This document shows positions 34,688-46,300 of a stretch of 64,000 nt of DNA, piece after piece. The DNA is from Telopea speciosissima (Eukaryota > Streptophyta > Magnoliopsida > Proteales > Proteaceae): assembly GCF_018873765.1 (NCBI RefSeq), contig NC_057918.1, positions 12,222,862 through 12,286,861 of the forward strand, read 5' to 3'. A program made the translations under genes and the position numbers. The notes below the pieces were generated by a model, which did not search any database, was not told the origin of the DNA, and saw only the letters and a list, made by a program, of their open reading frames with translations. Every line of letters begins with the position of its first letter. Position 1 is the first letter of the stretch.

Positions 34688-36000
34688 CTTAGCTATGTTT
34701 TATATAACTTCCTGTAAACAGTGAACTTGCCGCTGACTCTCTCAAAACTGCTCAGTGATCAGCTCAAAGCATGAGATCGATCAATGCTGTACATAAGTTG
34801 AAAAAATAGATCTCAACAGTAACTTCAGCCACAGTTAAATGAACTAAAACTCCAGATATCATGATCATATGAGCTGGAAATCAATAGAAAAAAAAATATG
34901 CTTAAAAAATGTAGACACGCAGAATAGTCCAAGGATGGTTAAGTCGCATCATGCCATGTCATGGAGAACATCCCAACATCCAACAGACAACTCCATGTAC
35001 TAAACTGTCATAAGAACATCCCCATTAAATACCAAGAAACTGTCCACTCCACCAACATGGTTCATCTCCTTGAAAACCTGAACTACTTCAGTAATCTAGC
35101 ACCCCCCGCCACCCCCGCAAACAAAATCCTAGCATATTTCAATAAAATTGAATAGATCATTCAATCATCAGAACCAGTGAGAACAAACCCTGGAATATAA
35201 ATCGTATGGTATGTTGAATGGCTATGAACAAGATTCAAATTTAAGCATAAAATCCAATTTAGCATAATAATAATAATAAGAAGGCATCTATTGACCCAAA
35301 AGAAGAATTTGAAGAGAGAGCTTGTCCAACTAAAACTGATATACCCGGACATATCACTAACAAGAATGGATGATAAACGGAACTACTTATTACCACTAAA
35401 TATCTAACATGTTCTACAGTGGTCATATTTTGAACAAACTGCACCAAGCACACAAGAAGATGAAATCTTTACAACACATACATGTAAAGCCTTTTAAAGA
35501 AAAAGAAAGAAAAAAAACCAACAATTCTTTAAGGGCCAACAGTCACAATATTAGCAACCAACGAATCTGAAAACGTCAAATTACGGAATTCACGATGAAA
35601 GGACACAGTTAGGAAGAACAAAGCGACAAATAAAATAAACCAGACAGAAAGACAACAAGTGAACCCACAGAGAGTCATGTCGATCAAATGAGGAAATTTA
35701 CCGAAGATGAAAACAATAGATACCGACAAATGTTCTGAAACTCGTCTGCAAACTAGGTCATATTCATCTTTTAAGTTCGAACCAAACGTAGAATCGGGAT
35801 ATTAAGAAGAACAAAAAAAGGGCGAGTAAATTAAGAGAGTGCAATAGAGACATAGAGCTTACAAATTATAGCTTAACGAAGTCAAGGCAAGAGTATCAAA
35901 ACGCTCAACCCTGTTTAAGGATAGAGAAAACCCTAATTCGTAGAAAGTAGGGAGAGGTATGGAGTGAGTAACAGGAAAGAAATAAAGAAACGAGTGTATC
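34688..36000 (-). promoter_or_regulatory. RING gene 5' UTR, leader intron and promoter-proximal DNA
   Basis: The coding exon begins at 34711 after the acceptor CTGTTTACAG. A leader exon probably ends at 35863 with a GTAAGC donor (complement of 35857-35862), making a 1,151 bp 5' UTR intron. The leader contains TTAGGGTTTT, common in plant 5' regions. A possible extra leader exon is 35702-35741 (acceptor TAGTTTGCAG, donor CG|GTAAAT). The transcription start is not visible but is likely near 36000. Confidence 0.5.
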
Positions 36001-36165
36001 GGACACCCAGAAGATGAAGGCAGTATTTTGGCTCTACTTTTTTGAATTTAATACTAACTAATCTGTTGCTTTATGATAAGAGGGAAAGTGTTGGTCCAGA
36101 ACAAAAATAGTTAGAAAGGGAAATCTTACCATAAAATTGAATTTTCACTAATTTTTTTTTTCTGG

Positions 36166-36335
36166 GGCAAGAGAATGCTAACCCTTTGTGTAGCGCCTAC
36201 ACTAGTGTGGGGGCCAATAAGACTGCACGGAGAACATTTATGATCTAACTTAATGGTATTTAGTTTAGTTGGGGCTGAGCAGTAATTTTATGCGGTCCTT
36301 TGTCTAGACGCAAGAACCACGTAACGGTTAGCATT
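36166..36335. mobile_element. MITE with AGAATGCTAACC arms
   Basis: GGGGCAAGAGAATGCTAACC at the left and AACGGTTAGCATTCTTTTTT at the right are inverted copies around TAACC/GGTTA. It resembles the ends of the 57282-57477 element (GAACGCTAATC.. / ..CGGTTAGTATTC). Borders are approximate. Confidence 0.5.
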
Positions 36336-36359
36336 CTTTTTTCTTTTTTTGTTTTTTGT

Positions 36360-36535
36360 GGGAACGTTTTCTTTGTGTCGGAGCGTGTCCCTATGTCAGC
36401 ATGAGGGCTAATGAAAACATACGTGGAAGCATCAACAGGAGTGGGATATCTGCTTCTCATTAGGATGGGGTGGTCATTTCACCCCTCTTTTATCTGGGTG
36501 CAGGAGCCACGCTCTCCGACAGAGTCATTTTTCCC
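36360..36535. mobile_element. GGG...CCC-family MITE
   Basis: GGGAACGTTTTCTTTGTGTC then GGAGCGTG at the left, and CACGCTCTCCGACAGAGTCA then TTTTTCCC at the right, form terminal inverted repeats. It is directly next to the previous MITE. The target duplication is not evident. Confidence 0.55.
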
Positions 36536-37098
36536 TTATTTTTAATGAAAAACGGATAGGCATAGCACCCAAATGCGGCAAATTAACGGGCGGCACCATG
36601 ACGAGGTATCATACAAGGAGCGGCAGGGATCATTTCAAGGGTGAAGAGAGAGACAAACACATAGCGGGCGCTAGCTTGCAGTACACATGTAGTATTCCCA
36701 GCGTTTTCCCACTTTTAATTTATAAAATGGGCAAATGGTTGTTGGTGGGTACACATAGAGCCACGACCATGATGGGGGATGGCATTTTGAACACAATATC
36801 ATAAGTTTAAGAGTATTTCAAACACTTTGTATCATACGGGGAATAATGATTTTATTCATATGGATTATTGCTTTAGAACACAACGTCCCTTTGTTGCACA
36901 ATAAATCAATGAACTTTCCGCCTCATAAAATTTGAGTTGGGGTTCTCACGATGCAAGTGTGGGGAGGAATTTAATTGTTGCACCCTTAGTTACATATATA
37001 AGGTCCATATATTAAAAGTATGAGAGAAAAAATAAACCATGTACTCTTTTCTTTTTTGTTTTGTTTTCTTTGGGTATAAGGAAATTGTACTCTGACAT

Positions 37099-37158
37099 TA
37101 AGGGGACTCAAGGTTGGGTTGGGGTTTTCTGGCTCAACCCGGACCTGTTGCACCCTTA
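37099..37158. mobile_element. Truncated right end of the hAT-like family
   Basis: TAAGGGGACTCAAGGTTGGG followed by GGGGTTTTCTGGCTCAACCCGGACCTGTTGCACCCTTA matches the right ends of copies 1 and 2 (AAGGG.ACTTAGG.TTGG...TGCAGCCCTA). No left end is nearby. A copy lacking its 5' portion. Confidence 0.55.
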
Positions 37159-38540
37159 GTTACAACAATCAGTTGTAACCATCTCAATTACCATTAGATA
37201 TTTTTTTCTGAATTTGTCCTTTACTTCTTTATTTTTTTATGGTATAATTTGTACGCAATCAAATCCTTTCAATTTGACAAGAAAATAAAGATTACATATG
37301 AAAAGGTTAATTATATATGAAAAATTATATGTTTAGATATGTTAAACTATTGGAATTATAAAACTTTCTTTTTGTCTATAAATCAATTTCACTTTCTTCT
37401 TCTCTTATAAATAAATTTCACTTTCCCTTCCTTTTTACTTATAATCAGATAGAGTAATAATAATTTTACTTTCCATATAAAGTTTTCAAATGGAATTGTA
37501 AACTGTAAACATGGAAAGTGGAAACATAACCTTACTTTATCTAGATCTTGATCAAAACTCTTTATCTAAATCTTGATAAAAATTAACCTATCTATAGATT
37601 TTGTCATATGATTATTTTTTGGAACAAAATCGCCTAAAGCTTGATTCCTTGAGTGCCAACCTTGTTGCAATCTGGAAGACACTCAAATAGATGTTCCTTA
37701 TTGATCCAATATGGAGAATTCATCTATAATTCTCTAGGGAAAAGGAACGCCACCCAGTCGTGCATCTAAGTATATAACTGAGCCTAGATACAATCGAACG
37801 CGAAATGATCGGTACACCCCCACCTTTCTCTATTAATGGACAATGATGAGGAATCTCCAATCCTATCACCCTCAACAGATAGTGGATTTCAAGAGCTACA
37901 CCATTAACTCCTCCACCTAGGCAGTGAGCCAGTGACCATTTAATAATTTAATTCATTCTAGTAACTTCAAAAAAGAAACATGGAAACTTTCCTAATCAAA
38001 TCCTCTTATTTTATACTTATTTTATACATTTTTTTCTTCGGATTACTCGCTTCACCATTGGTGGATAGAAACTGAGTCCTTTTTCATGGAACTCTTTATT
38101 TTATTATACATTATTCGGTAGTAGAACAGTACTCCAAGAGAAAGAATTTCATCAAATATAACCTAATTCCATGATAGTGGCTCCAACTTCATTAATTCCC
38201 CCAATTTAAAAATTGCACTTTTATCTTCCACTTGTATTGTATCTTTCAAAAAATGATAGCTAATAAGAGTTGCCAGAGTGGAATGCATTAATAACAAGTT
38301 CTTTCTGCAATATGGTGTGGAACACTCGAATTTGAAAATGTAAGCATCGGATTAGAAGTGGAACTTCATAAAGCCTTCGCATCACTACTGGGTAGTGCAT
38401 AAAAGCTGCTAATAACTATGATGTCTGGAGAAGGAGATTATTTTTATCTGTCATTTATGTCGTCTCCCTGTTTATGTGTGATTTCGGGAATGGTTTGAAT
38501 GGGAAGAAAGAGATCTGAAACAATAGTTATTAATTTTTAT
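37159..38540. other. Intergenic, no gene seen
   Basis: AT-rich DNA between the RING gene promoter side and the MITE cluster. No credible ORF, RNA or repeat recognised. Confidence 0.35.
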
Positions 38541-38570
38541 GTCGGGCAACTTGGCAGTAGAGGATCAGGA
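38541..38570. mobile_element. Truncated GATCCTCTACT-family end
   Basis: TCGGGCAACTTGGCAGTAGA followed by GGATC repeats the right terminus of the MITE at 21927-22100 (GGCAACTCGGTAGTAGAGGATC). No matching left arm is found upstream. Confidence 0.45.
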
Positions 38571-38605
38571 TCTATAGTAAAAAAGGTATATAAAAGGCTC
38601 ATGTG

Positions 38606-38791
38606 CCTGGGCGCAGCCTACGCTGCGACATAGAGAACAATCTCCCTAAAAAAATGGGGCGCTGTTCTTTGTGCCGCAGCGCAGGCTGCGCCCAGGCACA
38701 TGGGGGTGGGTGCAATGACCACCTTGCCCCCTGAGTGGCAGACCCATGTGCCTAGACGCAGCCTACGCTGGGGCAAAGAGAACATTCTCCC
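38606..38791. mobile_element. Tandem GGG...CCC MITEs: broken copy plus intact copy
   Basis: The intact copy is 38656-38791, with arms GGGCGCTGTTCTTTGTGCCG... and ...GGGGCAAAGAGAACATTCTC-CC, sharing GCAGCG.AGGCTGCG and GGCACATG. Flanks TAAAAAAAT (38647-38655) and TAAAAAGAT (38792-38800) are a 9 bp duplication with one mismatch. Immediately upstream, 38606-38646 is a second right arm (GCCTGGGCGCAGCCTACGCT..AACAATCTCCC) without its left arm. It ends directly on the same 9 bp sequence. Confidence 0.75.
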
Positions 38792-38799
38792 TAAAAAGA

Positions 38800-39980
38800 T
38801 TTATAAAGATTGGAGTGGGAGGAGAGAGAATCCAAAGAGTGGGAACAAAGTGCAACAAAGTAAAATGGTAAAGTAGAGGGTAAAGGTGGGTGGACGCAGC
38901 AGCAAGTAAACAGTGTCCTTTTTGGAGGAATTGCCGCAAGAAGAAGTCACCACAATTGTTAACTTCATTTGGTTATTGAATTATAACAAAGCTTCTCAGA
39001 GCCCATGAGGGTTTCCTTTCCTTAGCTTCTTGGTATTTGCCTTCACAGGCCCCACAACCCATCGGGTTTTTGCCAAGCTCTCCCAACAACACTTTATTCT
39101 CGTTCAACTCATGGGCCTTCTCTGTGGGTTTCACTCATTTCATCATCTCAAGCCCACCCAAACACACTAATAAAGAGATTCTCTAACAATTTGGCCTTCG
39201 CGGATCAACCTGTCAAGGAATCTACTAACAAACTGCTTTTTCGCCGAGTCATGGGTTCTACTCTCTTCTTCCAATCACTTGAGACACCAATTTCAGAGGC
39301 AGTGAAGCTCTGTGTGTACCAAATCACCCGACCGCCCAATATACGATCGATCCCATTTGATCAGTTCTCTATTAGATTCCACTACCTCATGTAAAAACCC
39401 TGGTGACGCCATTAAAGAAACCCCCCGAACCATGATCTGTTTCTTCAGATTTTACTCAAGCCATGCAACTAAGTTTAAACCCCCTCCACATTTATCAGAG
39501 ATAACCAAGGACCTTAATACTGGACTCCGGTTTTACTCAAAACCCCATCTCAGAGAGATAAATGTGGGTGCATGCAATAGTAACTGGAGCAATTCTTCAG
39601 AGAAAATGCGGCAGTAACCTAAGCTTTCACCACCACCACCACCACTGCTGGTGGTGGAGGCAACAAAAGCAGCGCTAGCTGAAAAAGAATGAGACAGTTG
39701 AGGGTAAAAATGTAAAAAGGCACATGATTAGGTAGCTGTACACTGTTTTGGGTATTTTTATAATACGCATCTTAGTTTTGAATAAAATATATACAAGTAA
39801 AGACTTTGTGGGTATTTTGGTAAACTCAAACACATTTTTGGATAATCTTGTCATTTTCCTCATAAATTATTAGAGTATATTTAGTTATTTCATTGCCAAA
39901 AGAATGATTCGCTCGCTTGCTTGCTCTAGTGTGCTCAGGTTCTTACAAGAGCCCTCAGTAAACGAAAGCAAATCACTCAA
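38800..39980 (+). other. Unassigned low-copy region, possible transcript
   Basis: Between about 39000 and 39620 the plus strand has less repetitive, more balanced sequence and overlapping ORFs of 67 and 101 codons (39191-39394, 39312-39617). One reads RFYSSHATKFKPPPHL and later GLRFYSKPHLREINVG. The Arg/Phe/Tyr/Ser pattern is reminiscent of an organelle-targeting leader, but I recognise no family and the frame is not sustained. It could be a gene fragment or an untranslated region. Confidence 0.2.
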
Positions 39981-40382
39981 AAGGGGTAGTTTATCTTTCT
40001 TTTTTTCAAAACCTCTAGTCTAGTTAACTTCTCGTACTCAAAAAGGATCAGCAAAATTTCTGGGTGATCATAAAGCAAACCAAATGAATGATTTGAAGAG
40101 TTTAAAATATAAAAAAAAATTATACTGGCAACTAACATCACCAAACAAAAAAAAAAAAACCATAATTGACCCAATAACATCAAATGATAGAAATGTAAAC
40201 ACAGTATTTTCCTCTAGCAAAGTTGGAGGGCAGAGGCACACGGCGATCATATCAGAAGGCTAAGAAGATGCCCCAAGACCAAATCCTTCTGAATTAAAAT
40301 TGGGTACAGATCTTCATTGTATATTTGCATTCCACTTCTGGAGGACAACAGGCACGAGAGAATAGCTGCAGCAATGCGAAGC

Positions 40383-43300
40383 TTATTGGCCATAATATGG
40401 AGGCTGTCCTGTAGGTGGCGGCGCACCACCAGGCCACACATTTGGCTGACCGTATTGAGGTAATCTCTGAGAAGCCACACCAGCGGCACCCTGCTGAGGC
40501 TGTTGGTGAGATGAGCCAGGAACAGTTCCCATAGGATAACTTCCTGCAGGAGCATACGGAGGATATGCACCAGGTGGGTATGTTTGACCAGGAAATGCAT
40601 TTGGAACAGACACAAAAGTTTGTCTGCCAGCTTGCATGTTAGGATCCCATGATGCCGCTTGTCCATCTGAAACAGAAGCCTGTGCGCTCACAACATATTC
40701 ATTCTTCGGATACATTGTTGCAGCTTGTGGACTTTGAAAGCCACCTGTAGCAGTAGGTATAGCCGCAGCTTGTTGCAGTGGCAGCAATCCTGCATCAGGG
40801 ATTGTATAATCCCTACTTCTGTCATTGTGAGCCTACAGGAACATACATATAACAATTGATCAAGCTCAAGAAAAGGCATTCCCCACAAAAAAGAGATATT
40901 TAAAAGAAGCAAGTGTCAAGAAGCATACATTGATGGACCAACAACTCTTTGGTTTTTTTTCTGACCTATAATGGACCACTGTTTTCTTGTAAAGCCGTTA
41001 AACTTTTTCCCCTTTTTTTTCGGTCATGTATTTAACTCAAAAACTTATATTAATACCTTTACATTGAGATCAGTATGACGAGAGTATGACAGATGAAGCT
41101 TACAATAGCCACCATCATAGATGCAATGTCCTTCCAAAGCTTCTTTAGCAACAGTAGCCGTCGTGACATCTGAAAAATATAAATTTGAGAACGAGTCAGT
41201 GATTGTGTGTGTTGGGCGCGGGGGGGGGGGTAAGGTAGGATGAACCCTAGAACCCTCTCAGAGGATCTCCAAAAACCAAATCAGCAAGTCAACCTTCTCA
41301 GATGAAGGTCAAACTTAGTCAAACAATCACAACTTAGTAGTATTGATACCCTTCAGGAGTTAGGAAAGATCTAAAGTTCAGATTGAAAGTAATTTGAGGA
41401 GTTCCAAATCCGAAACTGAGTACAGCAGAATAAAGAGATTACAAATTAACTCGAATCCGAGACTCCGATAGTCAGATGAGCCTCAAACTCAGATCGAGTT
41501 TCACCTAGAGGGTAATCAATTAATTCCCAAACCTGGTTCACAGTTAATGGACAGATTTAAAGTAATCAAAAGAACTCAGGTCTGTTTTTAAAACAGGCAG
41601 ACTTTAGGTGATTTTTAACAGTGGCAGTTCTACACCTCAGAACCAGCCCAAGTCCAGGTCGAACACTCTTAGGGGGGCCTTGAAAACCCTAAGAGATGGT
41701 CCTAAGCTGCCAAGCAGATCACCATGCGGTTGGCGAAAGAGATCAGGTTGAAAACTGATCAAAACAGGGGTGCCGCTGGTTATTAGATCAGGCATTTTAG
41801 TGTTGAAAATATAAGAAATCTGAGAACCAATATTAATAATAGATCCGAGAATGAAATATAAGTCAAATCAGAGAATAAAACTTAAGATCAAAGATGCTAA
41901 GCGATGAGTAGATAACAGTACCTTTATGGTAAGAAAACAGAGTATAGAAAAGGAGAATAAAAGAAGTAACAATTGTATCCCACCGATGGTTCAGACACTC
42001 ACTGTTCAAGGCATCACGCCCAAGGCTTCACACCCAAGATTACTGAATCACACAGCTCCATGAAGAAACTCTTCAAACTTTTATTAATTCTCCTACAATC
42101 TATTTATAGAAAACTAAAAGAGTCCTAATTTAACTACGAAAGTAAAATCCTATTAACTATTACAAATCATAATTGAAATAAGAAATAAATTAACTAGAAC
42201 TAAACCTAACAAGCCTCCACATAATTTGGTAATTAAACTTCAACTTAATCTCTAAGCTAGCTGGTCGTGGGACCCATCATAAGATATGCATGTCGATCTC
42301 CTCATACTATGCTGTCTCGATATGGGTTTGAATAAACCCTCAATATGGGCCAGGTACATGCCCAGCTTAGAGCCCAATCGAATGACCATATCTACATCAG
42401 TTAGCCTATCCTAGCAGCTTAAATAAATGGGCTGGATCACCTTTAACTCAATGGTTTCAGGGACAGGCCAATATCAAACAGGATCACCCGATCCAGGTCC
42501 AGATCAGCATAAGAGGGGGCCAGTCTTATCTATTGGAGGAGAGAAAGGGATTGTGAGAAAGGAGCTCAGAATGATAAAGGAGATTTCAGGTCCTGCAGTG
42601 AAGAAGCCCAAAATAACGCTTTGGGCAGCTTTTCAGGCTTATACGAAAAACATTCCAAACACTATAATTCTATTGGTTGCATGCATTTAAACCCAGAAAC
42701 CGAGTCCTGAGAAGCTACCAGACAGGTGAAGCTTGCTGATATGGGTCATCTACCGTGAAAAACTGTATACTTTTTCTTCAAGAAGCCAATAGGTTACTGT
42801 AAGGTAAGGGTGCAATCTGTTAGAAAGAGCAAGACTATGATAGAATTGTCTGCAAGAACAATCAAAAGAGCAAGCAAACAATAAAAAATCAAATGAAGAC
42901 CAAGAAAGAGATTACTAAGATATATAACAAGATTGCTAGTTGGGTTCCATGCATGCACACATCCACCAAAGACATGCCAACTTTAGTTCTGCACATTGTA
43001 CAAAGCTAAATGCTACAATAGTCTCAAAAAACTCCCTCTTGTGTGAGGAGGTACAGATTACAACCCAATAAATTAAAAACTCCCTAATCCAAGATTACAT
43101 CATAAAATAGAAACTAAAGACCAAATAATTCTAACTTATAACTACAAAATGGAAACTCCAACTTAATAATGGTCACAAAAATTGAAACTTAAGTAAATAG
43201 CAACTACACTAAACCAGCAAATAAATCTTCCTTCTCTTGCTATCTTCAATGGGGCCCACAGAAACTCACATATCTAACTGGACTTCGTTCTCCACGCAAG

Positions 43301-46300
43301 GCATATGGGACCCATTAAAAGCTGTCAAAACATCTCCTTTTCTAGCTGCTGGTCGATGGCTTCATAGGGGCTGAATGTGGGCTTGTTTATGGTCTTCAGT
43401 ATAACAGAATATAGACCTGAACGCCCATGAACCGACAGGTAGAAAATGGCTTGACTGGGCTTTGTCCATCAATCTATGGCATCCAGTCTACTCCTAAATC
43501 TCTGTTTAGTGGTATAGTTTTCTGGTTTTGATATCAGATTACTGTTTAAGGTTCAGACAAATGTTAATCGGTGGATTAGTTCATTATTTGGTTACTGTTT
43601 GAATCCTAAAAAACTTCATGCCATCAAAATCTGTTCTGTCTGAACTTCAGAATCCTAATTCAAGTTGAATTTTTCCATAACTTGAATATGTTTATCAAAC
43701 TTAAATCAGCTTATGCAGTAATGATATAGTAATTGATTTGACCATTTGATCAGAGTTTTCTGCACATCTGGTTTGTTTTTGGCTAGTTTGTCAGTTTTCT
43801 CTACAATCTAGTTTTATTCCCTTACCTGTGATCCTGTCGCAAGCAGATCTCCCACCAATACAGGAGCATGATCATGGTTATAGTTTTGTCTGGTTCACAA
43901 TTGAGCCCATGGTTCAAGTTTCGGTTCAGGCTTGGTTTACAAGATTTATCCAATTCGTGGAGCCTAGTTTGAAGTCATCTACTTGGCTTGCGGCTCCTAT
44001 TTCAAGATTTCCTAGTTTTTAGGAACCTTATCTACAGTCTAGTCATGAGGTTTATTTTGGGTCTCATCTTTATTTTATTTTGATATTAATGTTATAGTGG
44101 CAGGCTGGATTAGGGAATTTATGAGTCCAGCCAGATTTAAAGTTATTTTAATTGAGTTTTATGATCAGCTTAAGACTCTACTTTTTACCCCGCGGTGGAA
44201 GGGTTCTTTATCTATTTCAGTTGTTATTTATTTTATTATTTAATTGTTTGAGTCACGTAAGAAGTTTAGGTTAATTAGACTTCTATTTTATGTCTTTTTC
44301 TAATCTATAAATACATGCAAGAGGCTAGACCTCATCCACAATTTGAATGGAATGAAATAAATTGGTTTGGCTGTTGTCATTGATGGCTGAAGCTCTCTCT
44401 CTCCCCCTATTACCTCTATCTCTCGCCAGGGCCCAGTAGGTTGTTTTTCTTCCCTATTTTATCTCCATGATAACACCCAACGATCCCCCGATCCCCTTTT
44501 TCCTCTCCTCTATTTCACCTCATTAAATTCAAATGTTTTCCTACTTATGACTGATTTAAATTCTGGAAATTAATTGTTAAGATCTTGTAGTTACCATATA
44601 AAATTCCGACTGTTAGATCTAGATTCAAATCTGCCCAAATATAGCCGTCAGATTGAGATCTCTTCCATACCATTAGTGGGCCCATTACCCGCAGGACAAT
44701 CAGATTCATTAGATCTGGTCGATCTGCTTCGCCAACTGGATCTCACTGGTTCGGGTTTAGCACTGCATTAATTTCTCATCAATTTTCCACTATTTTCTTT
44801 CTGTTATTATTGAACCTCATAAGATAAGTTCACCCCCAAAAAAAACAATATTACTCTTATCACATTTGTTTACTATATTCTTTTTATTAATTCTAATTGT
44901 CAGGAAGAATAAAGAATACAAATAGCACTAAGTTGGCTAAATCTATACCCAACTTAATTCTCAAGAAATATCATAACTCGCATTTTGCACTTTGATAGAT
45001 TGCATTCTTTGATTTTTCATTTTTGCATAGTAAATTGAAATTTGTTCTCCATAAGCGTATTTCCAAGGGTAAAAATTCATATTATAATGTTTCTTTTTAT
45101 GAATAACTAAATTAGTCCAGTATGAGGAATATCCAAAGATCATCTAAGAAAGGAACCATGGAGGAAATCGTTCCTTACTATCAAAGGAAATTAGGAGGGA
45201 GCTATACAGAACTGTCTTAGCAAACCACACAACCCTATCCTACTGTGCGCCTCTGTCTGAACCGAAGGTGGCAAAATTTGTCTCACCTCCGGTCATTCGA
45301 TAGGATATCACAAAGAAGAAGACGACATGATGTCCAAGGCTGCTTGGAGGAAGCAGATGGGAATCTTCAAAAAGGCCTCACAAGATCCAAAGAAAAGATC
45401 CATTACTCTCTGCCCCCTAACTAAGCAAGATGACATATGCTGGGCTCATATGGCTACTAAAGAGGAAAAAAACGCATGCAAATACTAATAAAAGTTTTGC
45501 AGAAGAAAGAAAAGGAACAGAGGGGAGGAAAACAATCAGAAATGGAGGAAGAAGTCCGACTTGACCACCCACGGCAAATTAGGGTTCCATCTAAGAAATA
45601 GGGAAAGCTCATTTTAATGCCTTATTGCATATCTGATGCAGATCCTAGTCTCCTCGAATTGAAGAAGCCACCCTAAGCCTAGGGTTTTAGTAGGAGCCTT
45701 AGTTTAGTTTATTTCAGTTCTATACTTAGTTTTATTTTTATGTTGTTAATTGAACCGGTTTAAAATTGATTGCATCCAATTGGTTCAATTAAAGTTGGGT
45801 CAATTTAAGTGAAGAGCTCCTATTGGCTAGTAAGATCTTATATCTTATTGGTTGATGAGGAATCTTCTTAGTTTAAGAGTTTTAAGTGTTTTAAGTTAAT
45901 AGGTGTAGTTAGGACTTTTTACTTGAGTTATTTCAACAAGTCACACTCCCTCCACGTTTTTGGATGTGAGAGGATTTTAAATTGTATTAGGATTGTGGCC
46001 CTTAGGCCCTTATTAATAGAAATCGCGTGGGAGAGGCTCCCCCACCAATTAAAGTTTTAAAAAATATGATTTTCTGCTGTTGGCTATAGCTACTGCTGCT
46101 GTCTCTCTTCAGAGATTGCCTTGTGAGTCATATCAAGGTTAAAGGGACTGGTGGATCTCCAGTTGACTCCTTGCATCGAGAAGATCGGGAGGTTTCTTCA
46201 AGTTGCAAGCTGCTGTTTTGGAATTCTCTTCAACCAAGTAAGTTGATTTTTAAATTCTGTTTACACCTCCTTGTCCTAATCCTCTAAACCTAAACCTTCC

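Noticed and set aside
43480..44830. Independent gene in PTB intron 8
   Set aside because: TATA-like box and transcribed-looking sequence fit an LTR-type repeat, and ORFs are short without domains.
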